The position numbers were made by a program, and so were the translations under genes. The notes beneath the pieces are model-generated. The model had not been told where the DNA came from. It saw only the letters and a program-made list of their open reading frames with translations, and did no database searches. From Rhodococcus sp. AW25M09 (GTDB lineage: Bacteria; Actinomycetota; Actinomycetes; Mycobacteriales; Mycobacteriaceae), in NCBI RefSeq assembly GCF_000333955.1, contig NZ_CAPS01000045.1, positions 1 to 47,253 on the forward strand: a DNA stretch of 47,253 bases. The letters are read 5' to 3'. Positions 7,595 to 15,618 of the stretch are shown here, in pieces. Position 1 is the stretch's first letter; each line of letters begins with the position of its first letter.

Positions 7595-8461
7595 TCACGA
7601 CCGGCCGCTCGGTTTGATGAACTCCTCGGCCACTCGATGCGCGATACCGTCGGGGTAGGGGCCCGGGAGGATGAGAACGACGTGATCGAAGCCTGCGGCC
7701 ACGGCGTCGCCTATCTCGTTTCTCGTTTTCTCGGGTTCCTCGAACGACACCCCGAGCGCGATCGATCGCGTGATCGCCCCGGGATCACGCCCGATCTCGG
7801 CACAGAACCGGTCGAGTAGTCTCGCTCGGCCCACTGCGTCGTCGAGATCCCCGCCGGGGATGTTCCAGGTGTCGGCATGCTCGGCTACGAGACGCAGTAC
7901 ACCTGCGGCTCGGCCACCGATCACGATCGGTGGGCCGGGTCGCTGAACAGGTTTCGGGTTCTGGAACGCCCCGACGAGGTCGACGTGGGTACCGTGGAAG
8001 TCGAAGGGTTCGTCCTCGGTCCAGAGTCTGCGAATCACGGTCAGCGATTCACCGAGCCGCGCGACAGCGTCCGCGGCGTCGCTGTACGGCAGACCGCTGC
8101 CGTCGTACTCCCGTCGCGCCATCGGCACACTCGGCCGTGACCCGGCGCCGATGCCGAAGTCCAGCCGCCCGTGCGAGACCGCGTCGACCGTGGCGGCGAT
8201 CTTCGCGAGGATCGCCGGTGGACGAATACGGTTGCTGGTGACCATGGTTCCCAGTCGCAACCGCTCGGTCCGAGCGGCCAGGGCGGCCAGCATGGTCCAA
8301 CCCTCGAAGATCGGGCCGTCGAGATCTCCACCGATGGGCATGAGGTGATCGAACAGCCACGCGTGCTCGATCTCGGGAATGCTGTCTGCCTCGCGCCACA
8401 CTCGGAGCAGGTCGGCGTAGGAGACGTTCTGCGGAGGGGTCATCAGACCGAAACTCGCCAT
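7595..8461 (-). CDS. LLM-class flavin/F420-dependent oxidoreductase
   Basis: A 288-aa luciferase-like (LLM) TIM-barrel oxidoreductase. The opening MASFGLMTPPQNVSY, the AWLFDHLMP strand, LRLGTMVTSN and FGIGAGSRP are typical of the actinobacterial F420-linked branch. These use reduced F420 or FMN as hydride donor. Actinobacteria of this group make F420, and fgd lies 8 kb away, so F420 is the likelier cofactor; this is inference. The ATG at 8461 lies one base beyond the stop of the aldo/keto reductase gene, so the pair is an operon. Upstream open frame to 8572 is overlap. Substrate unknown. Confidence 0.85.
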   Translation of the reverse strand: MASFGLMTPPQNVSYADLLRVWREADSIPEIEHAWLFDHLMPIGGDLDGPIFEGWTMLAALAARTERLRLGTMVTSNRIRPPAILAKIAATVDAVSHGRLDFGIGAGSRPSVPMARREYDGSGLPYSDAADAVARLGESLTVIRRLWTEDEPFDFHGTHVDLVGAFQNPKPVQRPGPPIVIGGRAAGVLRLVAEHADTWNIPGGDLDDAVGRARLLDRFCAEIGRDPGAITRSIALGVSFEEPEKTRNEIGDAVAAGFDHVVLILPGPYPDGIAHRVAEEFIKPSGRS

Positions 8462-8462
8462 G

Positions 8463-9482
8463 TCAGCGCCTCCGCAGGGACGCGTCGAGCAGTGCGGGTG
8501 GGGTGTCGAACTTGTCGCCGGGAGCGAGGTCGACGCCGGGCGCGACGATCTCGTCGATCCTGTCGAGGACATCGGCCGACAGTACGGTGTCGCCGGCAGC
8601 GAGTTGCGACTGTAGATGGGCGACAGTGCGAGGCCCGACGATCGCGCTGGTGACTCCCGGATGGGCCGTCACGAAACCGAGAGCGAGTTGGATCAACGTC
8701 AGCCCGGCTTCGTCGGCGACAGCGACCAGCTTCTCCACGGCGTCGAGTTTGGCCTGTCCCGTGGGAGTGTCGGTGCCGAAGCGCTCGGGCATCATCATGG
8801 CGCGTTGGGAGGTCGCCGCCCGCCCCGCCCGGATGGCTCCGGAGAGGAAGCCGCCTGCGAGGGGGCTCCACACGAGCACTCCCATTCCGTACTCTCGAGT
8901 GACCGGAAGAACGTGGGATTCGATGCTGCGCTGCAGGATCGAGTACTGCGGCTGCTCGGTGACGAACCGGGCGAGACGGTGTTCGCGTGCGGCCCACTGC
9001 GCCTGCACTGTTCGGTACGCCGGATACGTGGAGGAGCCGAAGTAGCGAATCTTGCCGGCGCGCTGCAGATCCGTCAGCGCAGCGAGGGTTTCCTCGTCGC
9101 TCGTCGTGGGATCCCAGCGGTGTATCTGGTAGAGGTCGACGTGATCGGTGTCGAGTCGGCGCAGGCTGTTCTCGAGCTCGGTGGTGATCCAGCGGCGCGA
9201 GCTGCCCTGGTGATTCCGTTCGTCGCCCATCGGGTTGAACACTTTGGTGGCCAGCACGACGTTCTCGCGGCGACCTGCGATCGCTTTGCCGACCATCTCC
9301 TCGGACTGCCCCTGGCTGTACATGTCCGCGGTGTCTATGAGGTTGATGCCGCCCTCGAGAGCTGCATCGACGATGGCGGTGACGTCGTCTTGCGTGGTGC
9401 GTCCGATCGCTCCGAAGTTCATCGCGCCGAGCGAGAGCGTGCTGACCTGGACGCCGGTCCGTCCTAATGTGCGGTACTGCAT
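8463..9482 (-). CDS. Aldo/keto reductase
   Basis: A 339-aa NADPH-dependent (alpha/beta)8-barrel reductase. The catalytic tetrad is visible as Asp and Tyr in DTADMYSQ, Lys in LATKVFNP and His in YQIHRWD. The C-terminal cofactor loop includes AIVGPRTVAHLQ. It belongs to the bacterial YhdN/potassium-channel beta-like AKR group that acts on aldehydes and ketones. The ATG at 9482 has AGGAG at good distance. Its promoter faces that of a TetR-family regulator across two palindromes, so it is probably repressed by that regulator and induced by a carbonyl or lipophilic ligand. The LLM oxidoreductase follows after one base. Confidence 0.92.
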   Translation of the reverse strand: MQYRTLGRTGVQVSTLSLGAMNFGAIGRTTQDDVTAIVDAALEGGINLIDTADMYSQGQSEEMVGKAIAGRRENVVLATKVFNPMGDERNHQGSSRRWITTELENSLRRLDTDHVDLYQIHRWDPTTSDEETLAALTDLQRAGKIRYFGSSTYPAYRTVQAQWAAREHRLARFVTEQPQYSILQRSIESHVLPVTREYGMGVLVWSPLAGGFLSGAIRAGRAATSQRAMMMPERFGTDTPTGQAKLDAVEKLVAVADEAGLTLIQLALGFVTAHPGVTSAIVGPRTVAHLQSQLAAGDTVLSADVLDRIDEIVAPGVDLAPGDKFDTPPALLDASLRRR

Positions 9483-9524
9483 GGTGATCTCCTCTTGCCC
9501 ACTGTGGGCTACTGTGTGAGTAAG

Positions 9525-9539
9525 CGGAACAGTGTTCCG
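9525..9539. promoter_or_regulatory. Palindromic operator, site 1
   Basis: CGGAACAGTGTTCCG is a perfect 7-1-7 palindrome in the 106-bp divergent space between the aldo/keto reductase and TetR genes. Such a perfect palindrome next to a divergent TetR gene is the usual form of its own operator. The regulator-site match is inferred from position. Confidence 0.8.
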
Positions 9540-9551
9540 TAACCCAATATA

Positions 9552-9566
9552 CGGAACACTGTTCCG
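9552..9566. promoter_or_regulatory. Palindromic operator, site 2
   Basis: CGGAACACTGTTCCG is the exact reverse complement of site 1, centred 27 bp away. It extends to a 17-bp palindrome by one A/T pair on each side. It lies 23 nt before the TetR start codon, so binding here would block the regulator's own transcription. Confidence 0.8.
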
Positions 9567-9588
9567 TTTGTCGAGACCGGGAGGAACA

Positions 9589-10182
9589 GTGGCCGAGGCT
9601 GAAGCCGAGCAGCCCAGGAAACGGGCGGATGCGCGGCGGAACGAAGCGACCCTGCTCGATGCGGCTGCGACTGCGTTCATCGACTCAGGAGTAGAGGTGC
9701 CGGTGCGCGAGATTGCCCGGCGGGCCGGCGTCGGCGTGGGAACCATCTATCGGCACTTCCCCACGCGTGGGGACCTCGTCGTGGCTGTTTTCCGGCATCA
9801 GGTGGAAGCGTGCGTCGTCGCGGGTCAGGAGCTTCTCGCTGGCAGTGAATCACCGCACGCCGCGTTGGTGCTGTGGATCGATCGGTTCGTCGACTTCCTG
9901 GTCACCAAACATGGTCTGGCCGAGGCGATGCAGTCGGACAGCACCGGATTCGAAACCTTGCACAGCTACTTCCTCGATCGGCTTGTTCCCGTGTGCAAGT
10001 CGTTGCTCGACGCCGCTGCCGACTCGGGGGAGATCACACCGGGGCAGACCGCACTGGAGTTGATGCGCGCGGTCGGCAACCTGTGCATCGGTGCAGCGGA
10101 CCCCCGTTACGACCCGCGAAAAATGGCGCGGGTGTTGGTCGCAGGTCTGCGTATCACGACAGAACCCGACGAGATCGATTGA
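9589..10182 (+). CDS. TetR-family transcriptional regulator
   Basis: A 197-aa regulator. The N-terminal helix-turn-helix is clear (VREIARRAGVGVGTIYRHF), with a variable ligand-binding C-terminal domain whose ligand cannot be predicted. The GTG at 9589 is chosen because GGGAGGA lies just upstream. An ATG further up at 9532 lies inside the operator region and would put palindrome 2 inside the coding region. It is divergent from the aldo/keto reductase-LLM pair, and two perfect palindromes lie between, so autorepression together with control of that operon is likely. Confidence 0.92.
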   Translation: MAEAEAEQPRKRADARRNEATLLDAAATAFIDSGVEVPVREIARRAGVGVGTIYRHFPTRGDLVVAVFRHQVEACVVAGQELLAGSESPHAALVLWIDRFVDFLVTKHGLAEAMQSDSTGFETLHSYFLDRLVPVCKSLLDAAADSGEITPGQTALELMRAVGNLCIGAADPRYDPRKMARVLVAGLRITTEPDEID

Positions 10183-10438
10183 TGGACGGCTACTTTCGAT
10201 TCGATCGGATAACGTGGTCGGATGAACTCGATCAGTGACGACTTGGTTGCGCACGACGAGCGGGAGACGGGATCGTCCTGGAGGTCGACGGAGCGGGATC
10301 GTGAGCGCTCGCCCCTCGAATCAGCGTGATCGCAGCCGGCGTGCACCCACTGCGCCGTCGAGTTCGGTATCCGCGGCTGGCGACGCACCTGTGATGTAAG
10401 CGTTGAACTGAATTAGGCGCTTACTGCATGCTGGCGTC
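10183..10438. other. Intergenic stretch with an inverted repeat
   Basis: No convincing gene is seen here. A 35-codon frame opens at ATG 10222 and stops at 10327-10329; it is not recognisable and is probably spurious or a remnant. An inverted repeat, GTAAGCG at 10395-10401 and CGCTTAC at 10417-10423 with a 15-nt spacer, lies just before the ORF at 10439 and could be an old operator. Confidence 0.5.
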
Positions 10439-10590
10439 ATGACCGCTCACAGACCGGCCGCCGAGCTGGCTGCCGAGATCGTCAACGCCTGGAAGTCGCA
10501 CTTTCTGGACCACGATTGGGTGGCCGCGCTACTGGCGCGGGAATCGCTGCCCATCAGGCATCGCGGGGTCGCAGCACCGAAACCCTTGGT
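10439..10590 (+). pseudogene. Possible gene remnant (N-terminal part)
   Basis: The ATG at 10439 opens a frame whose first 40 or so residues (MTAHRPAAELAAEIVNAWKS and onward) look like a genuine soluble helical protein with good codon use. After about residue 45 the composition becomes unprotein-like, and the frame then runs over a different remnant encoded on the other strand. This fits the 5' end of a gene cut by a deletion or rearrangement. The family is not recognised. Confidence 0.35.
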
Positions 10591-10713
10591 TGCAAACCTT
10601 GCGTGTGTCGACTACCACCCTTCGGATGGTTCTCCCAACAAGTCGCGCTCGACCTGCCAGCGCAGCGCTGGATCCGAGTCGATGAGCCAGTTGCGCAGGG
10701 AATCGGCGACCAT
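10529..10713 (-). pseudogene. Remnant of a terpene-cyclase-fold (toroid) protein gene
   Basis: Reading the minus strand from the ATG at 10713 gives 33 residues containing SLRNWLIDSDPALRWQVERD, then GEPSEGW and a TAG at 10612-10614. Past the stop the same frame continues with ARFATKGFGA, and a second frame then gives DPAMPDGQ. Together these follow the start of an actinobacterial squalene-cyclase/prenyltransferase-like hypothetical family (PALRWQV..DLL..., RVATEGFGARLLALQ.PDGQW, from memory). At least one stop and one frameshift separate the pieces, and the rest of the roughly 300-residue protein is missing. Confidence 0.55.
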
Positions 10714-10882
10714 GACCAGGGAGCCTAGCCTCGGTTTTGCAGACCTGAGCCGTGACTTCGGGAGGGAGGTCGACCAGGCGGGCCCTCGCATCGGCTTCGG
10801 GAACAGTCTCCGCGGACGGGCCGGCTAACGATCGGGTATCGACTCGAGTGGGGTACGGCTCTGCAGGACCTACGATGGATTC

Positions 10883-11407
10883 ATGACTGCCGATCCGACC
10901 ACGCCCGCACCGTCGACCAGCTCGGCGAACTGGAAGCGACGCGCCATCCTCGTCGGAGCCGGCATCGCCGCGCTGTTGGTCGCCTACTTCATCTTGGCCG
11001 CATTCCTGCCGCGCTGGTGGAGTCTGCGAGTGGAGAGCCTTGCCGATCGCACATTCACCAAGGGCATTCTGTGGGGCTTGCTGTTCGGCATCGTGTGCAC
11101 GTTCGCGCCGCTGATGTTCTTCTGGAGTGCCTGGTCGGTCCGTAAGCGCAAAGCGGGCAAGCAGCTGGCAATCGGGTCGGTGGTACTGGCAGTCATCACC
11201 GCGATCCCGAACCTGTTGACCCTCACCATCGTCCTCGGTACCAGCAACGCCGCCCATGCCGGTGAGCGCACCCTCGACACCAGCGCACCGGGTTTCCGCG
11301 GCGCGACGGCACTCGGTGCGATCATCGCCGTGGTGCTTGTTGCATTGCTGGTGTTCTTGGTGGTGCGCAGGAATCGTCGACGCAAAGCCGCTGCTCTGCC
11401 GCAGTGA
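10883..11407 (+). CDS. Multi-pass membrane protein of unknown function
   Basis: A 174-aa integral membrane protein. Hydrophobic segments lie near residues 20-42, 62-84, 94-114 and 133-155, separated by basic loops (VRKRKAGK and the C-terminal RRNRRRK), which predicts four helices with the C-terminus inside. No catalytic or transport motif is recognised. The ATG at 10883 starts after a short Thr/Pro-rich tail. It is followed by the convergent map gene after 12 nt. Confidence 0.8.
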   Translation: MTADPTTPAPSTSSANWKRRAILVGAGIAALLVAYFILAAFLPRWWSLRVESLADRTFTKGILWGLLFGIVCTFAPLMFFWSAWSVRKRKAGKQLAIGSVVLAVITAIPNLLTLTIVLGTSNAAHAGERTLDTSAPGFRGATALGAIIAVVLVALLVFLVVRRNRRRKAAALPQ

Positions 11408-11419
11408 CAGTGCTTTCGA

Positions 11420-12190
11420 TCAGGCCCGCCGCGTCATGATTTCTGCACCGTCGTCGGTGATCACGACAGTGTGTTCACTGTGGGCGGTGCGGCATCCTGT
11501 GGTGCTGCGCAGGGTCCATCCGTCGGCGTCGGTGACGAGTTCGTCGGTGTCTTCCATGACCCACGGCTCGAGTGCCAGCATCAGGCCGGGGCGGAGGCCG
11601 TAGCCGCGACCGGCCCGTCCGGTGTTGGACACGTGCGGATCCTGATGCATCGTCGACCCGATGCCGTGGCCACCGAACTGCACGTTGATCGGGTACCCGG
11701 CCTCGCTGAGGACAGCGCCGATGGCATGCGAGATATCGCCGATCTTGTTTCCGGGGAGAGCTGCTGCGATTCCCGCAGCCAGTGCCCGTTCGGTGGCGTC
11801 GATCATCGCGAGGCTCTTCGCGGGCTTGTTGTCGCCGACGACGAAGCTGATCGCAGAGTCCGCTGCCACCCCGCCGAGGATCACGGCGAGGTCGAGAGTC
11901 AGCAGGTCGCCGTCGGCAAGCGCGTAGTCATGCGGAAGGCCATGCAGCACAGCGTCGTTGACGGAGGTGCAGATGTAGTGACCGAACGGTCCGCGGCCGA
12001 AGGATGGTGCGTAGTCGACGTAGCAGGACGTCGCCCCGGCGCCGAGAATGATGTCCTTGGTCCACTGGTCGATCTCGAGCAGGTTGGTGCCGACGGTGGC
12101 GCGCTCACGGACTGTCCCCAGAATCTCGGCGACGAGTGCGCCCGATTCACGCGCGAGGGGGATTTTGCTCGGCGGGAGAATTTCGATCAT
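11420..12190 (-). CDS. map: Methionine aminopeptidase, type I
   Basis: A 256-aa metallo-aminopeptidase that removes the initiator Met from nascent proteins after deformylation. The metal ligands are visible: Asp in LTLDLAV, Asp in AADSAISF, His in GGHGIGSTMH, Glu in LALEPWV and Glu in AHSEHTVVI. The substrate-pocket His is in PFGHYICTS. Length fits the type I family without a zinc-finger extension. The ATG at 12190 is preceded by a GAAAGG ribosome site. A second copy elsewhere is likely, as actinobacteria often have two. A 12-bp palindrome lies in its promoter region. Confidence 0.93.
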   Translation of the reverse strand: MIEILPPSKIPLARESGALVAEILGTVRERATVGTNLLEIDQWTKDIILGAGATSCYVDYAPSFGRGPFGHYICTSVNDAVLHGLPHDYALADGDLLTLDLAVILGGVAADSAISFVVGDNKPAKSLAMIDATERALAAGIAAALPGNKIGDISHAIGAVLSEAGYPINVQFGGHGIGSTMHQDPHVSNTGRAGRGYGLRPGLMLALEPWVMEDTDELVTDADGWTLRSTTGCRTAHSEHTVVITDDGAEIMTRRA

Positions 12191-12219
12191 GTGTTGCCTT
12201 TCGTCGTATGACGAATAAC

Positions 12220-12231
12220 TATACCGGTATA
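12220..12231. promoter_or_regulatory. Palindrome between map and a GNAT gene
   Basis: TATACCGGTATA is a perfect 12-bp palindrome in the 104-bp divergent space, 30 bp before the map start. It is A/T-rich at the ends and could act as a dyad operator or include a -10 element for either gene. No regulator gene is adjacent. Confidence 0.45.
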
Positions 12232-12294
12232 AGTATTGGTGTCGAGCCCTGACGGTGCGTTTACCCCACGGCCGTTCGTGCGACTCTATTTAAT

Positions 12295-12996
12295 GTGGAT
12301 CAGCACCCTCTCGACGACCCCGTCCGCAATTCCCTCGAAGGCCCGCTCGCACGATTCGCGGTTCGGCGCGGCCGGATCGTGCGGGCAGATCCCGAGGTAT
12401 CCCCGTTTCTGATTCACCCCGACGTACTCGATTCACAGGACTGGGACGACATCGCTGCCCTGTTCGGGCCGCGAACCGTGGTGGGACTCAACGGACCGGA
12501 ACGCGAATTGCCCGACGGGTGGTCGCACATCGAGACCTTCGGTTTGGTTCAGCTCGTCGGTACGCACCTCGAGACGCGGCCTTTCGATGAGGCAGCCGAG
12601 CTGACTGCGGCGGACGTCCCCGAGATGCTCGATCTAGTTCGTCGCACCGAGCCCGGTCCGTTCCTGCCCCGGACCATCGAGCTCGGTACATACCTCGGAG
12701 TCCGACGCGATGGGGCGTTGATCGCGATGGCGGGCGAGCGCATGCACCCACCCGGGTGGACGGAGATAAGCGCGGTGTGCACCGACCCGGCGTTCCGGGG
12801 GCACGGCTTGGCCACGGACTTGGTGCGCGCGGTCGGTCACGGTATCCGCGCCCGCGGCGATGAACCGTTTCTGCATGCATCGGATGCGAACGTGCGCGCC
12901 ATCGAGCTGTACCTATCCATCGGATTCGTGCTGCGGCGGACGTCGCGGCTGACGTTGGTACGAACGCCCGCATCGAACGCCGAGCCTTCTTCCTGA
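12295..12996 (+). CDS. GNAT family N-acetyltransferase
   Basis: A 233-aa acetyltransferase with the GNAT fold in the C-terminal half. The acetyl-CoA pyrophosphate loop is FRGHGLATDL, preceded by the beta-4 strand WTEISAVCTDPA and followed by HASDANVRAIELYLSIGF. The N-terminal 100 residues form a degenerate half typical of the FR47-like group. The substrate is unknown. The GTG at 12295 lacks a ribosome site and follows an A/T-rich TATTTAAT; the transcript may be leaderless or nearly so, which is only suggested. Confidence 0.87.
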   Translation: MDQHPLDDPVRNSLEGPLARFAVRRGRIVRADPEVSPFLIHPDVLDSQDWDDIAALFGPRTVVGLNGPERELPDGWSHIETFGLVQLVGTHLETRPFDEAAELTAADVPEMLDLVRRTEPGPFLPRTIELGTYLGVRRDGALIAMAGERMHPPGWTEISAVCTDPAFRGHGLATDLVRAVGHGIRARGDEPFLHASDANVRAIELYLSIGFVLRRTSRLTLVRTPASNAEPSS

Positions 12997-13006
12997 GAAA
13001 GTGCTC

Positions 13007-15163
13007 CTAGAACGGCGGATCATCGGTGTCTCCGGCGCTGGGTTGTGCCTCCGATGTCGGGTTGTCGGGTGGGTGGGGGTAGGCGATGATGCCGGATCGT
13101 CGGGGTTGGGTGGGGATGTGCGGTCTGAGGTCGTTGCCGAGGACGGGGACGCTGGTTCCGTTCGCGGGCAGGGTTATTCGGATGGTCTTGGATGTCGATC
13201 GCCAGAGGATCGCGCCGCCGGGGAGCATGGTGGCTTTCCAGTAGCCGGCGGTTTTGACGGTGTGGTGGTACTCGCAGAGGCATTGCAGGTTGCCGACGGT
13301 GGTCCAGCCGCCGCCGAGGGGGTTGGCGTGGTCGAAGGGGACTATGTGGTCGAGTTGGCAGCGTGCGGCGGGTCGGCGGCAGCCGGGGAAGCGGCAGTGT
13401 CGGTCGCGTAGTCGTACGGCGGCGGCGGTGAGGGCGTCGGGGCGGTAGATGAGGGCTCGGTCGGTGAGTGGGTCGCGGTCGACGGATTTTCCGAGGGTGG
13501 GGTCGGCGGCGATGGCGGCTTCGAGGGCGGCGGCGAGTGAGGCGTTGCCGAGGTAGAGGCCGTGGACTGGGGGCTTGGTGTGGTTGCTCGCCGCTGCCGT
13601 CAGTGCTTCGAGGTCGAGGGCAGAGCTGTGCCGTGTGCCCCGGCCGACGGGTGTGTGGGTGCAGAACAGGGCTGCCGCGGAGGTCAGTGATTGCAGGCGC
13701 CGCTGAGGTGAGTCGTCGCTGGGGGTCGGCTCGGCTGGGCTGGTTCCCGGTCTCGCACCGTCGGCGAGTCTCGGGTCGGATTTACTGGCGATCTCGGATC
13801 GCGTTGCGGAAGAGTGTGATTCGTCTGAATCCGGTGCCGACCGGTCTGTAGCTGATTGAGGGTCCGACACCGTTGCTGGCGACGCAACTGGCACTGGGCC
13901 GGTCGCCTGCGTCGGCTCGGGCTCGGGCTCTGGCTTCTGCTCTGGCTGTGGCTTCTGCTCTGGCTCTGGTTCGGTCGCTGTCGCTCGTGTTGCCGCTTGC
14001 GTGCGAACTGGGTCGGAGCCTGCGTCAGGAGCTACAGCCTGTTCCTCCGCGGGTTCGGTTGTTGTCGAGGATTTGTCGACCTCCTCTGCCGGAGTCGATG
14101 AGTTCCCTGGCTCAGGTGAGGGCGCGCCTTCTGTTGCAGGAGCCGGAGCAGGATTCGGTGCGGCGGTCGCGGCTGCTTCCGTCTCGGTGCCGGTTGCTGG
14201 CTCGGTCTTCTCACCGTTCGTGCGCCGCTCCCATTCCCCGGTGTCCGGGTTCTGGACTGCGAGGCCGAGTTTCTCGGCGAGGGTGACTGCTTCGGTGAGC
14301 AGGATCTGCCAGGCACTGTTGCGTGCCAACTCCCGCGCCAGGTCGGGGTCGATGGAGCCGTGCCCGGCCAGATATGCGGGGTCGGCGAGTAGTCCGATGA
14401 GGGTGGCGATGTCGACGGTGATCATCGTCAGCGGTGTCCGCCGATCCGGCAAGACTGCGTCTGCTTTCGGGCAACTCTCGCGTTGGCACAGGCATGTCAG
14501 GCGGGGTTCGCCGTGCATGCGGGCCATGAACGCATCGCACAGGCGTTCCTGCTTACCGCGGGGGTCTTTCGGGCAGACGGTGTCGGCCATCTCCTCCAAC
14601 AACTGCCAGGCTGCGGCAGCCTCGGGTCCGGTCAGCTCGGCTCGGATCCGTCCCAGTTCCCCACCCGGACTGTGGGAGATGTGACGGAATTTCTTCGCGA
14701 AATCCCGCAACGCGGCCGCTTCTTCGGGTGCGGCGCGCATGAGGATGTCCCAGATCTCGTTCTCGAGCGGCCCTGGTGAATTCCTGCGTGCGGCTTCGAC
14801 GACGTCTTCTTCGACGAGTGTGACGATGGTGTCGGAGAGGTTGTCGAGGATCCGGCACACGACTCGGACTCGGGCGAGGTCGATCTCGCCGGTCTCGAAC
14901 GCGGCCAGTACCAGTGGTAGCCGGGTGTGGAGGGCGACGCCGATGGAGACGTACGATTCGGCGACCGTCGCCGAGCATCCCAGCGCCACGGCCATTTCGG
15001 TGCGTCCGTATCGGCTGTAGTGCTTGTGGTCGGTGTCGTGGGTGATCCAGTCGCGGTGTACGCGGTAGCAGGCGGCGATCTTGCGGGCGGCGTGCCGGTT
15101 CTCTGCCTGTGCGGCTGTGGTCAACGCCTCCAGCGACACTGTCGGTACTGCCATCGTCTTCAC
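13007..15163 (-). CDS. DUF222 / HNH endonuclease domain protein (13E12-type)
   Basis: A 718-aa protein. Residues 1-320 form the DUF222 (13E12 repeat) domain. Residues about 320-490 are a low-complexity Pro/Glu/Thr/Ser/Ala linker including EPEPEQKPQPEQKPEPEPEP. The C-terminus is an HNH nuclease: CRFPGCRRPAARCQLDHI (first Cys pair and DH), then NLQCLCEYHHTVKT with a further Cys and the metal-binding HH. Such proteins are highly paralogous in mycobacteria and rhodococci and may behave as selfish elements; their true role is unknown. The GTG at 15163 and ATG at 15154 are both plausible starts behind a G-rich ribosome site. The linker length is greater than usual. Confidence 0.9.
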   Translation of the reverse strand: MKTMAVPTVSLEALTTAAQAENRHAARKIAACYRVHRDWITHDTDHKHYSRYGRTEMAVALGCSATVAESYVSIGVALHTRLPLVLAAFETGEIDLARVRVVCRILDNLSDTIVTLVEEDVVEAARRNSPGPLENEIWDILMRAAPEEAAALRDFAKKFRHISHSPGGELGRIRAELTGPEAAAAWQLLEEMADTVCPKDPRGKQERLCDAFMARMHGEPRLTCLCQRESCPKADAVLPDRRTPLTMITVDIATLIGLLADPAYLAGHGSIDPDLARELARNSAWQILLTEAVTLAEKLGLAVQNPDTGEWERRTNGEKTEPATGTETEAAATAAPNPAPAPATEGAPSPEPGNSSTPAEEVDKSSTTTEPAEEQAVAPDAGSDPVRTQAATRATATEPEPEQKPQPEQKPEPEPEPTQATGPVPVASPATVSDPQSATDRSAPDSDESHSSATRSEIASKSDPRLADGARPGTSPAEPTPSDDSPQRRLQSLTSAAALFCTHTPVGRGTRHSSALDLEALTAAASNHTKPPVHGLYLGNASLAAALEAAIAADPTLGKSVDRDPLTDRALIYRPDALTAAAVRLRDRHCRFPGCRRPAARCQLDHIVPFDHANPLGGGWTTVGNLQCLCEYHHTVKTAGYWKATMLPGGAILWRSTSKTIRITLPANGTSVPVLGNDLRPHIPTQPRRSGIIAYPHPPDNPTSEAQPSAGDTDDPPF

Positions 15164-15279
15164 CCCCCGGTGACCCAGTTCAGAACGTATGTTCGAACTG
15201 AAAGAAGAGTAACCGGGAGCACCGACAGGTTTCGAAATCTCTCGTTGCGCGCCACGGCGTCGGACATTTACCGTTACTT

Positions 15280-15618
15280 GTGCGAATAAATGGCGACGTC
15301 ATCTACGACGATGGGCTGGTTCTCCTCGACGAGGCAGGGGTCACTCTCAGGTACTACTACTTCCCGATTGCCACGAAGAAGTTCGACCCCTACGCCGAGA
15401 TCCGCGCCGTCGACACAGCCGTCCTCGGCAATTGGAACGGTCGGTGGCGGCTGTGGGGAGCGCCGTGGATCGATCAGTGGCTTCCGCTGGACGTGATGCG
15501 TCCCAGGAAGGACACTGCAGTGGTGCTCACCATCCGCCATATCTCGCCGGTCTTCACACCCGATGATCCGGACCGGGTCGCCCATCTGATTCGCGAGCGT
15601 ATGACCGCACCGGCGTGA
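15280..15618 (+). CDS. Small hypothetical protein, PH-like
   Basis: A 112-aa soluble protein rich in aromatic residues and beta strands (VTLRYYYFPIATKKF, then GRWRLWGAPWIDQWL), ending in a helix (DRVAHLIRERM). The pattern of seven short strands and a final helix resembles bacterial PH-like or DUF6232-type domains, but I cannot assign a family firmly. The GTG at 15280 lacks a ribosome site. Its TGA overlaps the GTG of the DUF202 gene, which indicates coupling. It is divergent from the HNH gene. Confidence 0.72.
   Translation: MRINGDVIYDDGLVLLDEAGVTLRYYYFPIATKKFDPYAEIRAVDTAVLGNWNGRWRLWGAPWIDQWLPLDVMRPRKDTAVVLTIRHISPVFTPDDPDRVAHLIRERMTAPA

Noticed and set aside
9532..9588. Longer start for the TetR regulator
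   Set aside because: It would place an operator palindrome inside the coding region, whereas GTG 9589 has a strong ribosome site.
10529..11257. 242-aa minus frame over the membrane protein gene
   Set aside because: Most of it is the complement of the clear membrane gene at 10883-11407; only the part below 10713, in a different reading, looks like an old gene.
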